64,000 nucleotides of DNA from Fabrea salina (GCA_022984795.1 JALIHJ010000007.1:186001-250000), one strand, 5' to 3'; positions 8,271-17,354 are shown, counted from the stretch's first letter. Notes: generated by a model from the sequence alone, not told the origin. Program-made: numbers and translations.

Positions 8271-10049
8271 ATGTTTGGTAACAGAGAGTTTTTGGAAGAC
8301 TCTGACTCTTCATTTGAACTTGACGGGCCTGAGACTCCTCCGCCGGAGTTTGAGACTTACAACCAGTACTCAAGCAACCCTAATTACGACCCTGAATTTG
8401 ATTTTGAAGATAAACCCAGTCTTCATAACTTACAAAGTATTCCTAAAGAAGAGTTCAATACTGCTCCCACAGGAAACTTGGTCCCAATGCGGAAAGAAAA
8501 GCCTGAAAAAGTAGCTGTGGTAAAAGAAGACCCCCCTGTGCGCCCTCCAAGTGCATCTGCCCAAATGAGAGCTAAAATGCTTGAACAACAAAGGTCCAAA
8601 CTTCTCAGCAGAGGACAAGCTTCTGCCACCATTCAGTCTAACAACTTCCTTCAATCTGATAATACTCCACTGTCAAATGTTTTAGTTTCGGATAAAATAC
8701 TCAATGGAAAAGACTTAGAAGAAAGCAAACAATTCAAGGACTTCAGAACAGGCGGGGGCTTTGAACCAAAAATGCAAGGAGTCGCTGAGGATAAACTCCC
8801 TGGCCCTATTAAAGCTGACAGAACTGTTTTCAAAAATGTTGAGGATGAACTTGAAGAAATGACTCTAGATGAAGCTACTGCTGTCAGAAATAACCCCTCC
8901 AAAGCTTTGCAAGAAGCTCGCGAAACTCCTAGTCAGCAGTCAGTTCCACAGGAAACTTACAAAGATACTCAATACCAGCAAGTCCCGCCTAAACAATCAT
9001 TACCTGAGCAAATTCCGCCTCAACAGATGCCACTTCAGCAAGTCCCACCTCAACAGATACCGCCACAACAAATGCCACCTCAACAAATGCCACCTCACCA
9101 ATACTATGACCAAAGAAGCCAACCAGTTGAGCAAACACTTCAGCCTCAACCAGTGCACAGGGCTCCAGAAGAGCAAACTTCCGACCCTAGTCAAGGAAAC
9201 GAAGCACTTTCACCTGTGCAGCCCGTTAGACCCCAAAACGACATACCCAGAAACCCCCAAACAAACATCCGGGAAATTCTTGAAAGAGAAATGACTGACA
9301 TGAAACGCTTTTTAACCTCTCCCTTACCAAGGGGTATAATGGTTCAATGCACCATTAAAAGGGACAAAAAGGGCTTTGGAAGGCTATTCCCCAAGTACTA
9401 CATGCACCTTTCAGACGGCTGGACCTTTTTACTAGCAGGGAAAAAAAGAGGTGCTAACAGAACGTCTAACTACGCAATTACAATGAATCAAAAAGACTTT
9501 TCTGTGAAGAACCCTTCTTACTTAGGAAAAGTCAGAAGTAACTTTTTAGGAACTGAATTCCACATATTCGATAACGGACTGAATCCCAAAAGAAAAGGAG
9601 CTAACTCTTCCAACATGAGAGAAGAACTTGGAATAGTTTTATACCAATCTAACATTTTAGGAGCCAAAGGACCCCGCAAAATGAAAGTGCTGCTTCCAGC
9701 TGTAAACGCTTCAGGCGACCACTATATATGGAGACCCTCCAACAAAAACGAAGGAATGATTCCTAGTTTCAAAGCAAGCAACAAAGAAGGGATTCTTTCA
9801 TTCATCAACAAGTCTCCTAAATGGAACGAAAACGTGCAAGCTTTTGTTTTGAACTTCAACGGCAGAGTAGACATGGCCTCTGTGAAGAACTTCCAACTCA
9901 TTGACGAAAGAGACGACACCAAAGTTTACTTGCAGTTTGGCAAAACTGGCAAACACGACTTCAACCTAGACTTCCAGTGGCCGTTTTCTCCTGTGCAAGC
10001 TTTTGGTATAGCCATGACAAGCTTCGATTATAAATTTGCGTGCGAATAA
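8271..10049 (+). CDS. Tubby-like protein (TULP)
   Basis: 592 residues. The C-terminal 250 residues form a tubby domain, which in this family binds phosphoinositides and, in TULP3, links membrane receptors to IFT-A. Typical marks are visible: LPRGIMVQCTIKRDK at the domain start, then LGTEFHIFDNG, VLNFNGRVDMASVKNFQL, and the canonical end FDYKFACE. The N-terminal 330 residues are low-complexity, with a Gln/Pro run (PPQQMPPQQ type) at about residues 230-285. The start ATG follows the AT-rich leader TTCCATAATAAAA. The next gene is convergent, its stop only 6 bases away. Family assignment is firm; the exact TULP orthology is not. Confidence 0.93.
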   Translation: MFGNREFLEDSDSSFELDGPETPPPEFETYNQYSSNPNYDPEFDFEDKPSLHNLQSIPKEEFNTAPTGNLVPMRKEKPEKVAVVKEDPPVRPPSASAQMRAKMLEQQRSKLLSRGQASATIQSNNFLQSDNTPLSNVLVSDKILNGKDLEESKQFKDFRTGGGFEPKMQGVAEDKLPGPIKADRTVFKNVEDELEEMTLDEATAVRNNPSKALQEARETPSQQSVPQETYKDTQYQQVPPKQSLPEQIPPQQMPLQQVPPQQIPPQQMPPQQMPPHQYYDQRSQPVEQTLQPQPVHRAPEEQTSDPSQGNEALSPVQPVRPQNDIPRNPQTNIREILEREMTDMKRFLTSPLPRGIMVQCTIKRDKKGFGRLFPKYYMHLSDGWTFLLAGKKRGANRTSNYAITMNQKDFSVKNPSYLGKVRSNFLGTEFHIFDNGLNPKRKGANSSNMREELGIVLYQSNILGAKGPRKMKVLLPAVNASGDHYIWRPSNKNEGMIPSFKASNKEGILSFINKSPKWNENVQAFVLNFNGRVDMASVKNFQLIDERDDTKVYLQFGKTGKHDFNLDFQWPFSPVQAFGIAMTSFDYKFACE

Positions 10050-10055
10050 TAAAGC

Positions 10056-10514
10056 TTACTCAAATAAGAGTTCTTGAGAACTGTTATAAATTTCTTTGGC
10101 TTGTTCTAGAGTTATTTCAAAATCTTCAAAGGGAATTGTCACTTGGTCTCCTTTCTTAAGGATGATCCCCAAGTAGATTCTTACGTTGTAAGGAGACAAA
10201 ACTTCGTTGATTATGAGTTCTTTGATGTTGCTGCACTCTAAAAAGAGTCTCTTGACTCCTCCTCCCGCTGTTTTTTTGTTAATTTGGACTCCTATGTTTT
10301 TGATCACGTACATGCTTTCTTCAACTACTTCTTGGTTCTTCCAGATGTACACTGCTCCCACTAACACCCACAAGCATTTGAGTCCCCAGAAAAGATTAGT
10401 CACTAATAGTACTCCTAACAGCCAGTATCTTTGAACTAAATTTTTAATAGGCTTTTGGTATGTGAACTTTTTAATAGTGCCTGTCTTGCCCACTTGGCAA
10501 CTGGTAAATTGCAT
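10056..10514 (-). CDS. PIGH: GPI-anchor biosynthesis subunit PIG-H-like
   Basis: 152 residues. PIG-H is a subunit of the GPI-GlcNAc transferase, which makes the first GPI intermediate at the ER. The protein has one or two hydrophobic helices (about residues 30-57) followed by a domain with the PIG-H pattern: EESMYVIKNIGVQI, then IKELIINEVLSPYNVRIYLGIIL, where the family has a similar vIINE...YYL motif. The C-terminus LEQAKEIYNSSQELLF matches the family's LieIYrscqel ending. The stop is 6 bases from the tubby gene's stop. Confidence 0.85.
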   Translation of the reverse strand: MQFTSCQVGKTGTIKKFTYQKPIKNLVQRYWLLGVLLVTNLFWGLKCLWVLVGAVYIWKNQEVVEESMYVIKNIGVQINKKTAGGGVKRLFLECSNIKELIINEVLSPYNVRIYLGIILKKGDQVTIPFEDFEITLEQAKEIYNSSQELLFE

Positions 10515-10559
10515 TTATTGATTTGTATTTAGATGTGGCCGAGAAAAAGAAAATAAGTT

Positions 10560-10632
10560 GCCTCCTTAGCTCAGTCGGCAGAGCATGCGCTTAGTAAGCG
10601 TAAGGTCAGTGGTTCGATCCCGCTAGGGGGCT
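10560..10632 (+). tRNA. tRNA-Thr (AGU anticodon)
   Basis: A 73-base cloverleaf can be folded by hand. The acceptor GCCTCCT pairs with AGGGGGC. The D arm is GCTC...GAGC. The anticodon stem TGCGC/GCGTA has loop TTAGTAA, so the anticodon is AGT (reads ACU, wobble ACC). The T arm is AGTGG-TTCGATC-CCGCT and the discriminator base is T. No intron. The internal A box (TAGCTCAGTCGG) and B box (GGTTCGATCC) are intact. It lies on the same strand as the CK1 gene 38 bases downstream. Confidence 0.96.
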
Positions 10633-10633
10633 G

Positions 10634-10639
10634 TTTTTT
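10634..10639 (+). terminator. Pol III T6 terminator of tRNA-Thr
   Basis: A run of six T begins two bases after the tRNA discriminator, the usual RNA polymerase III stop. The next gene (CK1) starts 31 bases further on, so this AT-rich stretch (TTTTTTATAAAC) may also serve as its promoter. Confidence 0.75.
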
Positions 10640-10669
10640 ATAAACCAAACGAGTTTTGTAATAAGATTA

Positions 10670-11599
10670 ATGGAACTGCGAGTAGGAGGCAAGTATAGAA
10701 TGGGTCGCAAAATAGGCAACGGGAGCTTTGGGGAAATATATATTGGAACTAACATCCAAACAAACAAAGAAGTAGCTATTAAACTCGAAAATGTAAGATC
10801 TGCCCATCCACAACTCCTTTACGAGTCCAAAATATTTAGGGTGCTTCAAGGAGGACCAGGAATTCCGGGCATTATGTGGTATGGAGTAGAGGGTGACTAT
10901 AATGTATTAGTTATGGACTTGTTAGGGCCTTCTCTAGAAGACTTGTTCAGCTTCTGCAACAAACTTCTCTCGTTAAAAACAGTGCTGATGCTAGCAGAAC
11001 AAATGATTTCAAGAATAGAGTACATTCACTCCAAGAACTTTTTGCACCGAGACATCAAGCCTGACAACTTCTTAATTGGACTCAACAGACAAGCCAACAC
11101 TGTCTACGTGATTGACTACGGCTTAGCAAAGAAGTACTGGGATCCCAGAACAAACACTCACATTCCTTACCGGGAAGGCAAAAATTTAACAGGAACTGCG
11201 AGGTATGCCTCCGTTTCTACGCACTTAGGAATAGAACAGTCTAGGAGGGACGACTTAGAGGGACTTGGGTACGTGTTTGTTTACTTTTTAAAAGGCTCAC
11301 TTCCTTGGCAAGGGCTTCATGCTACCAAAAAGAAAGAAAAGTACGATAAAATAATGAACTGCAAACTCAACACTCCTGTTGAGAGTTTGTGTAGTGAACT
11401 TCCTGCTGAGTTTGCTACTTACTTAAGCTACTGCAAACAACTGGGCTTTGAAGATGTTCCTGACTACACTTACTTGAAGAATCTGTTTAGGGAGTTGTTT
11501 TTGAGAGAGGGCTATGAGTATGACTACGTGTACGATTGGGTTGGACAGGCTACTGGAACTCAAGAAACAAGTCAGTCTAAAGCTTACAAAAGAAAGTAA
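10670..11599 (+). CDS. Casein kinase 1 family protein kinase
   Basis: 309 residues, nearly all catalytic domain. The glycine loop is [10 protein letters not shown] (15-24), the ATP lysine is in VAIKLE (K38), the catalytic loop is HRDIKPDNF (from 126), and the magnesium motif is DYG (149-151), the CK1 form of DFG. The CK1-specific activation segment also fits: [21 protein letters not shown] in place of APE. The C-terminal tail is very short, unlike long-tailed CK1 delta/epsilon. Ciliates carry many CK1 paralogues, so no specific orthologue is named. Confidence 0.95.
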   Translation: MELRVGGKYRMGRKIGNGSFGEIYIGTNIQTNKEVAIKLENVRSAHPQLLYESKIFRVLQGGPGIPGIMWYGVEGDYNVLVMDLLGPSLEDLFSFCNKLLSLKTVLMLAEQMISRIEYIHSKNFLHRDIKPDNFLIGLNRQANTVYVIDYGLAKKYWDPRTNTHIPYREGKNLTGTARYASVSTHLGIEQSRRDDLEGLGYVFVYFLKGSLPWQGLHATKKKEKYDKIMNCKLNTPVESLCSELPAEFATYLSYCKQLGFEDVPDYTYLKNLFRELFLREGYEYDYVYDWVGQATGTQETSQSKAYKRK

Positions 11600-11624
11600 T
11601 GTAAAGTTGAATTCGTTAACTAAT

Positions 11625-12356
11625 ATGTTGATTTTACTGTTAAGCGGTGCTTTTGCTTTTGAGTGCAAGTTTAGGTTTGAAGATGGAACTACTTATGACT
11701 TAGCTAAACTCAGCAAAAAGCTTCCTCCTGACTACACATTCCAAGACAATGAATACAACTATGTAGTCAATGTATGTTCAGGAACCTTTAAAACGTGCCA
11801 AGGAGAGCCCAACACAATAGCTTCGCAATGGGCAAGTCCTTCAAGTTGTAAGGTTTTAGCAAGAGCCACTTCTATTCTAGGGAATTCAGAACCTGAAGTT
11901 TCTTATCTAGACCAGTCTAACCTCTCTTCAGGAATTAAACTGACTTACGCAGGGGGTGATCTTTGTTCAGGACTCACTGAAAGAAAGGTGGACATAGTTA
12001 TAAAATGCAACTACTCTAAACTAGGTCATTTGGCAAGTGTGCGTGAAACCCAAACCTGCAAGTATTTATTTGAGTTCGAAAGTAAATATGGGTGCCCAAT
12101 TACTAGTTCATTGGAAAAAAAGCAGCCTAGCAAACTCTTTTTAGCAGTTCCCTTAGTTATTTTAGTTTACTTTTTAGTGGGGACTGCTTTGAATAAGTAC
12201 AGACTTAAGTTGACTTGGCAAGAAAGCTTTCCCCATTCAAACCTTTTCATTCAACTTTGGCAAGCTTGCAAAACTTGCTTCGAGTCCAGCGTTTCAAAGT
12301 CTAAAGAAGGGCTGGCCAAGTTGTGCTACTCTGGAACCACTCATTATCCACTTTAA
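11625..12356 (+). CDS. Type I membrane protein with MRH (mannose-6-phosphate-receptor homology) domain
   Basis: 243 residues. A signal peptide (MLILLLSGAFAFEC) leads into a cysteine-rich lumenal region with MRH-like marks: the DLAKLSK and YNYVVNVCSGTF segments and paired cysteines up to C-x(9)-C near residue 190. One membrane helix follows (LFLAVPLVILVYFLVGTAL), then a cytoplasmic tail of about 50 residues. This is the layout of cation-dependent mannose-6-phosphate receptors and of Atg27, which sort cargo or autophagy membranes between Golgi and endosomes. An in-frame ATG upstream lies inside the CK1 gene; I chose the ATG at 11625 because it opens directly with the signal peptide. Confidence 0.75.
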   Translation: MLILLLSGAFAFECKFRFEDGTTYDLAKLSKKLPPDYTFQDNEYNYVVNVCSGTFKTCQGEPNTIASQWASPSSCKVLARATSILGNSEPEVSYLDQSNLSSGIKLTYAGGDLCSGLTERKVDIVIKCNYSKLGHLASVRETQTCKYLFEFESKYGCPITSSLEKKQPSKLFLAVPLVILVYFLVGTALNKYRLKLTWQESFPHSNLFIQLWQACKTCFESSVSKSKEGLAKLCYSGTTHYPL

Positions 12357-12387
12357 GTAACTCTCTATTTGTGGTGCATAATTAAAG

Positions 12388-13434
12388 TTAACTTAATAGC
12401 TCTAGAATTTTATTCCACCTGGACTTAAGACCTTTTTTCGAAAGGAAAGGCAAAGTCTGGGTTACAGCTAAGTACAGGTCTGACTTTTGCTTGGAATGGC
12501 TAGCCAGAGCTGCTGTTTTGATAACGTAGCAGCCATAGTTAGAGTTCATCACGAACTTCAAATTTTCTATACAAGTGATTTCGGTCAAAATAAAATCTCT
12601 GATATGCTGAGTCTCTAAGCACTTTTCAATGACATTAGAAGAGTACTTCTGCACACACAACTGAGGCACCTTGCCAGTAATTTGTGCATTTATGTTTTTG
12701 TGGAACTTGTCTGCATGGTGTTTCACCAACAGTTGTGCAGCGTAGTTGCCGTACGGGTCCTGAATTAGGTTTAAAAAGTTCTTAGAGACGCATTCAGAAA
12801 TTCTCAGGTCGAGAATGCATTTCTTTATAAGGTTAAGCCCATGCTTATCCATACATAAATTTGAAACTTCTTCAATGATTTCTTCAACAATAAATGTTAA
12901 GTTGGTAATTGCAGTGCAGAGCTTTTGCAAAATGTAACAAGCATTTGGATGGTAGGCCATATTTAATACGCAACCTTTAAAGGCTCTGGCGTATATCATT
13001 TCTTCTTCAGAGCAGCTGCATAGACTAACAAGGGTTTGGAGCGCGTGGGATCCTTTGTAATCAATGGCTAGGGACGGCAGGCTCTTTTCTAAGTAAAGCA
13101 GAAGCCTTATTCTCTGCTTAGATGAACTGACGGTAAAGATGGTTTGGCAGGTATAGTTGGCATAAGTATTCATCATCATTTGGGGAAGTTGGGGCAACAC
13201 AACTTGATAAACCTCGTCTATTTGGGCCTTAGAAGCCTTATTAATAAACTTCTGGCAGTTCAAGGTTCCTTGCTTAGTAAAGCAAATTTTAGGAATGCTG
13301 AAAATGAAGCTAGTTAGCTCAGGGTTTATAACGTTGTCTATACAACTCCTAACAGAGTTAGGAAGACTCCTGAGCTTGGAGTCCAGGGTAGTATCGGAAA
13401 CTACTTCTGATCTGCTTCCATTCCATTCACCCAT
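12388..13434 (-). CDS. Pumilio/PUF RNA-binding protein
   Basis: 348 residues, almost entirely PUF repeats. PUF proteins bind UGU-containing 3' UTR elements and repress or localise mRNAs. Recognition helices can be read: ANYTCQ, GSHALQ, ACYILQ, GLNLIK, GNYAAQ, SSNVIE and GCYVIK. The NYxxQ and SNxxE helices in the sixth and seventh positions are the classical U and G readers. The others are partly altered (LNxxK, CYxxK). The C-terminal arm is present. The start is the first ATG, 41 bases after the stop of the RING-PHR gene on the same strand. Confidence 0.9.
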   Translation of the reverse strand: MGEWNGSRSEVVSDTTLDSKLRSLPNSVRSCIDNVINPELTSFIFSIPKICFTKQGTLNCQKFINKASKAQIDEVYQVVLPQLPQMMMNTYANYTCQTIFTVSSSKQRIRLLLYLEKSLPSLAIDYKGSHALQTLVSLCSCSEEEMIYARAFKGCVLNMAYHPNACYILQKLCTAITNLTFIVEEIIEEVSNLCMDKHGLNLIKKCILDLRISECVSKNFLNLIQDPYGNYAAQLLVKHHADKFHKNINAQITGKVPQLCVQKYSSNVIEKCLETQHIRDFILTEITCIENLKFVMNSNYGCYVIKTAALASHSKQKSDLYLAVTQTLPFLSKKGLKSRWNKILELLS

Positions 13435-13475
13435 TTTTGAGTAATATAGTTTAAGTCCATGAATTATTAAGGATC

Positions 13476-15047
13476 TTAATTTGAGAAGATGTAAGAGTAT
13501 GGGTCAAACGAGTATGCAATGCCTAGTATGGGGCCTCCAATGTCGTTTCTGCCGTTGGATTCTTTAGTGGTATTTAAAAAAAACTCAAACTTGACTCTAG
13601 ATTCTGGATCAATTTGGTTCCTTGTTTGGGGACTTCCATTTTGGTAAATGCCCGGAGCTAGTTTTATCTCTACTTGGTAAAGAACTCCACCTTTTAACTC
13701 GACTCTGGAGTTGAGGTTTTTAAGGGTCTCAAACCTGCAAGGCTGAGTTTCTTCGTATATTGTTTTTGAGTTCTGATATATTCTTAAGTACTCAGTAAAG
13801 TATCCTTTTTTATCGATTCTTTTCCCCAAAAAAAACCCTATTAAAAAAATGTTTCTACTGACAGTTAAATTTAAAACTTCAGGCAAGCTTTCCACTTTCC
13901 AGCCTTTAGTTGAGTTTTCAGTGTCTGGAAGAATCTTTACAAACCTGTTTAGAGTGTATGTAAACAAGTTATTTTCCAAGTAGCAACTGTGCAGTTGTTT
14001 GCAAACTTTTAACTGAGTTTCCAAGGGGTAGTAGTAGTAATTAGTGGACTCTGACTTAATCTCTTCAGGAATCTCTACACTTGCTTTTTTGTAAACTTCA
14101 AATAGTGTTCCGAGCTTATTAATTATTGAATTGAGTGAGGACTCAAAGGGTGGGTCTTGGGAGCTGCACTCCAAGCAATATCCAGTGAACTCTTTGAAAG
14201 AAAATACTTTGGCTTGTCTCTTGTGATTTTTGCACTTTATCTCAAAAAATTGAACTCGGTTCAGTAAGTTTTTATTGAGCTTTAACTCTTCGAATTTCGT
14301 AACATCATAGTTGCATACTCTGCACTTAATTCTAGTTCTCATGCCTTCTGCGCAGTTTCCACAACAACTGTGTTTACAAGGTAGCTTGTAAGGAATTATA
14401 CTTTCTATTTTTGAAAACGTAACTTGGCACTCAGAGCACTTTTCAAAAATCTGGTTGTAGTCTATTCGGTAGAAATCACAAGTTCCTGACTTGCACCCAA
14501 TGTAGCACTTTTGAGTTTGGGTAAAGCATTGCACACAAATACAGTGATTACAGGATAATAAAATAGGAGACTTGAAGCTAACAGAAAAGTAGTCAAAGCA
14601 CACAGGACACTTTGTTTCGAAAGGGTTGAAGTTCTGAGGTTCGGAGGAGAGCTGCTTGAGGTCCATAGCTAACCTAATAGGATCTTCAGGGAGATTGTAG
14701 ATAGCTTTAAGTATCCTTCGTGAAATGTGTTGTATAGAAGCAAAGGGAGCTTTTTCCACTGAAACTTCTTGCAGCTTTCCAAGACAACTCTCATCTGTTA
14801 AGTCTATTGGGAATAGGGAGGAGCAGTCTTTACAAGTGAGTTCTAAAGTCCTAGCGTCCAAAAACTCTGCTTCCGAATTGCATGCACATTTAGGCTTCCT
14901 TTCAATGTAGGCTTGCAGCCAATTCAATACAGCTTCTTTGGGCTGATCCGGCCCCACCAAGGCTTCTTTAACTTTTTTTTGCTGAAGGTAGTCCAGCTCG
15001 CTTTTGTGCCTAGCATAAATATCTGCAATTCTGTCAAATACACTCAT
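13476..15047 (-). CDS. Double RING-like zinc protein with PHR-like C-terminus
   Basis: 523 residues. Residues about 150-200 begin KCPVCFDYF...LSCNHCICVQCF, a RING-type start, and a second C/H cluster follows (CSECQVTF...LPCKHSCCGNCAEG...CRVCNYD). An N-terminal C4-like cluster (CACNSEAEF...CKDCSSLF) is also present. The last 150 residues (IFLIGFFLGKRIDKKGYF onward, with LKGGVLYQVEIKLAPGIY) resemble the PHR beta-sandwich of PAM/Highwire and BTBD1/2. The likely role is an E3 ubiquitin ligase with a PHR substrate- or localisation module. The divergent neighbour starts only 8 bases away. Confidence 0.65.
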   Translation of the reverse strand: MSVFDRIADIYARHKSELDYLQQKKVKEALVGPDQPKEAVLNWLQAYIERKPKCACNSEAEFLDARTLELTCKDCSSLFPIDLTDESCLGKLQEVSVEKAPFASIQHISRRILKAIYNLPEDPIRLAMDLKQLSSEPQNFNPFETKCPVCFDYFSVSFKSPILLSCNHCICVQCFTQTQKCYIGCKSGTCDFYRIDYNQIFEKCSECQVTFSKIESIIPYKLPCKHSCCGNCAEGMRTRIKCRVCNYDVTKFEELKLNKNLLNRVQFFEIKCKNHKRQAKVFSFKEFTGYCLECSSQDPPFESSLNSIINKLGTLFEVYKKASVEIPEEIKSESTNYYYYPLETQLKVCKQLHSCYLENNLFTYTLNRFVKILPDTENSTKGWKVESLPEVLNLTVSRNIFLIGFFLGKRIDKKGYFTEYLRIYQNSKTIYEETQPCRFETLKNLNSRVELKGGVLYQVEIKLAPGIYQNGSPQTRNQIDPESRVKFEFFLNTTKESNGRNDIGGPILGIAYSFDPYSYIFSN

Positions 15048-15055
15048 AATTATAT
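15048..15055. promoter_or_regulatory. 8-bp divergent promoter space
   Basis: Only the eight bases AATTATAT separate two start codons that point away from each other (RING-PHR to the left, coiled-coil to the right). Any promoter element must overlap the two coding regions, or a single TATA-like core must serve both directions. Confidence 0.5.
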
Positions 15056-15872
15056 ATGGAAAACTTTTTGAACCCCAATAACCAGTTCCCAGACTTTATG
15101 GCAATGCTGCCTCCCCAAATAAAAGAAGCAATGTCCAGAAACGCTCCTCCGCAACAGTTAAAGGAAATGCTTTTAAGCCACGCACAAAACATCGAACAAA
15201 TGGCAAATTCCCAGAAAACTCAAACAGCAGACCTTTCTCTTATACAAGAAAGAGACACCCTAAAAGACCAACTCACCAAGAGACTCCAGAACTTAGAAAA
15301 CACCGACCACTCTTTCAAGTACTTTTTAACTAGGTCTCCAACAACAGATTCAAAATCTCGAAAATCAGGTTAGGTACTTCAAGTCACAAATAAACGACTC
15401 TAAAGAACGTGAAGAAGAAATGTACTACCAAATCCAAAATGCTTACACAAGAGTTCACCAACTGCAAAACCAACTCCTCAACTTCACCAGAAAGTCATTT
15501 ATAGAAAAAGAAAACTACTTAGTAGAAAACGAAGACCTCAAAAGGAAACTAGAAGAAACTGAACTCCAAGTCTCTTTTGCATACAAAGAAAACCAAAGAA
15601 CCCCTAAAAAAAACTACACCAGAGAAAGTTCCCCAATGACTAGAAGAACCTCTAAGGACTCAGTGACTAGTCCAAGAAAGCCCAAGTCTTCTATACTGCA
15701 GAACCTCAACTCCAAACTCAAAATGCTTGAAGACGAAAAACTCAAACTTACAAACGACCTAAACAAAGTTCCTGAAGCCAAACAAAACGACCTCCACCTT
15801 GAAATTTCTATACTGGACTCCAACATCAACTTAATCAAGGACAAACTAAAAAGGTATAACTCATTAACTTGA
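15056..15872 (+). CDS. Coiled-coil protein with a one-base frame discrepancy
   Basis: No family recognised. The first frame runs from ATG 15056 to a TAG at 15371; the second is open from about 15330 to a TGA at 15870-15872. Both encode charged heptad-rich helices, and the second reads as coiled coil (GLQQQIQNLENQVRYFKSQI) from just after a perfect intron-like sequence, GTACTTTTTAACTAG (15319-15333). Removing those 15 bases keeps the first frame and does not reach the second; 16 would. So there is a missing or extra base (homopolymer T run), an unusual splice, or a real frameshift. The joined product would be about 266 residues. The last 9 bases overlap the end of the convergent transporter gene. 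This is the only TGA terminator in the window. Confidence 0.6.
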
Positions 15873-17354
15873 TGCTTTTTCTTCTAAGTGGATACTCATC
15901 CTTTCTGTTTCTTCGTTAGTGTATTCTCTAACATTCTTCACAAACAAGCAGACTACTCCTCCAATGGCAGCAGCAGCTAAAGGAATCCCAGCAACTGTTG
16001 CTCTTATGTAGTCTGTACTGTCTAAGCTTCCTAAGTTTGTAACAAAAAACAGTGCCATTCCTGAAGAAAACTTATCGAACAAAGACATCGTTCCCCACAC
16101 AAAAGCCCCTGAAGTACCGTGTTCCCCTACAAAAGCTGAAATGAACCCCATTGCACAGTTCAACATTATAGAAAGTCCTAGTCCCAAAACAACTGACACA
16201 GGCACCATGTAGTACCTGGTTTGGTGTGTCAAAAAAACCATTGGAACTACTCCGAGGAGCACAAAGCACACTCCAGCTCCAAAAATCAACTTTCTGCTGA
16301 TTCCTCTTCTAGTAAAGGTGGGTTCAAACCTGTCTAGCATAAGGGACATCCCTGCACTTCCTATGTACAAACAAAGCGGTATCAAAGCAAGTTCCCAAGG
16401 CGTCTTTTTGGAGGCTTCGTCTACTGTAGAGACTCCTCCCATGCTTAGCACTGCTGTTAAGTAAAAAGGAAGCATTGCAGTAATCACGTTGTTAGCTAGT
16501 CTTGCAAGCATGTAAACTCCGCCTATCCAGTACATTTGTCTTTTCTTGAGCCAGTCCTTCCAGTTCATTTCTTCTATCACAGATCCATTGTTTTCTTGCT
16601 CGTTAGAACCATTCATTTCTGTGTTTTGGGACTCGTTAAGCATTTTGCCCAGGTCTCTGTAACTTTCTGAAGCAATTTGGGACAGTTCCACTTCTTTTAT
16701 AGTGAAGATGAAAAGAATGTTAATGCTGAGTCCAATGCACAGCACTATTATCGATAAAACGTGGAACTGAATTTCAGGGTCAGAAATAAGTTTGAACAGT
16801 GCAAGAGCTATGAGCAAAACTGCAATGTTTGAAATGTAAGTAAAAGCAGTTCTAAGTGTAATGAGTTTAGTTTTTTTTTCCTTGATTGGAGTGAGTGAAG
16901 GAATCAAGGACATGTGGGAAATCTGGATTGCAGCCCAACCAAGGTTAAAAGCTGCAGCAAAGAAGCAGTACCAGAAAACCTGCATAGCTGCTCTAGGATT
17001 TCCACTCATAGCCATACAAGGGTAGCAGTCTTCCCAAATAAAGAAAAAGCATATAGGTACTATGACTGTACCAATCATGTACCACGGTTTTCTCCGTCCG
17101 AACCTAGTGTTGAATTTATCTGAGTATAAGCCCACTATAGGAGTAGCAATTCCGTCCCCTAGTTGTCCTGCAAGCATTACTGCTCCTGCAACCCCAGAAG
17201 AGATCTTTTGCACATTTGCCAAGAAATACAGCAAGTAATTAAACCAACAAGCTGCGCACAGGTCATTCATAACGTGGCCTACTCCGTAAACCCAGGTTGT
17301 AAACGTTGTGAGTCCGTCAAACTTTTTAGATTGCAAACTGCTTGAATTTAGCAT
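15864..17354 (-). CDS. MFSD12: MFSD12-like major facilitator transporter
   Basis: 496 residues with about twelve hydrophobic helices. The N-terminus (TTWVYGVGHVMNDLCAACWF) and the first cytoplasmic loop (GQLGDGIATPIVGLYSDK, then RFGRRKPW) match the GPH-like branch of the major facilitator superfamily that includes MFSD12, which imports cysteine into lysosomes and melanosomes. A long charged loop (about residues 215-260) separates the two six-helix halves. The stop codon overlaps the last codons of the convergent coiled-coil gene by 9 bases. Substrate assignment rests on family resemblance only. Confidence 0.8.
   Translation of the reverse strand: MLNSSSLQSKKFDGLTTFTTWVYGVGHVMNDLCAACWFNYLLYFLANVQKISSGVAGAVMLAGQLGDGIATPIVGLYSDKFNTRFGRRKPWYMIGTVIVPICFFFIWEDCYPCMAMSGNPRAAMQVFWYCFFAAAFNLGWAAIQISHMSLIPSLTPIKEKKTKLITLRTAFTYISNIAVLLIALALFKLISDPEIQFHVLSIIVLCIGLSINILFIFTIKEVELSQIASESYRDLGKMLNESQNTEMNGSNEQENNGSVIEEMNWKDWLKKRQMYWIGGVYMLARLANNVITAMLPFYLTAVLSMGGVSTVDEASKKTPWELALIPLCLYIGSAGMSLMLDRFEPTFTRRGISRKLIFGAGVCFVLLGVVPMVFLTHQTRYYMVPVSVVLGLGLSIMLNCAMGFISAFVGEHGTSGAFVWGTMSLFDKFSSGMALFFVTNLGSLDSTDYIRATVAGIPLAAAAIGGVVCLFVKNVREYTNEETERMSIHLEEKASS

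Noticed and set aside
11514-11624. ATG at 11514 as start of the MRH protein
   Set aside because: It lies inside the CK1 gene in another frame and would bury the signal peptide; the ATG at 11625 starts with it.
15870-15872. TGA as a possible selenocysteine codon
   Set aside because: Only four codons follow before TAA, and no stem-loop resembling a SECIS is evident; it is best read as a normal stop.
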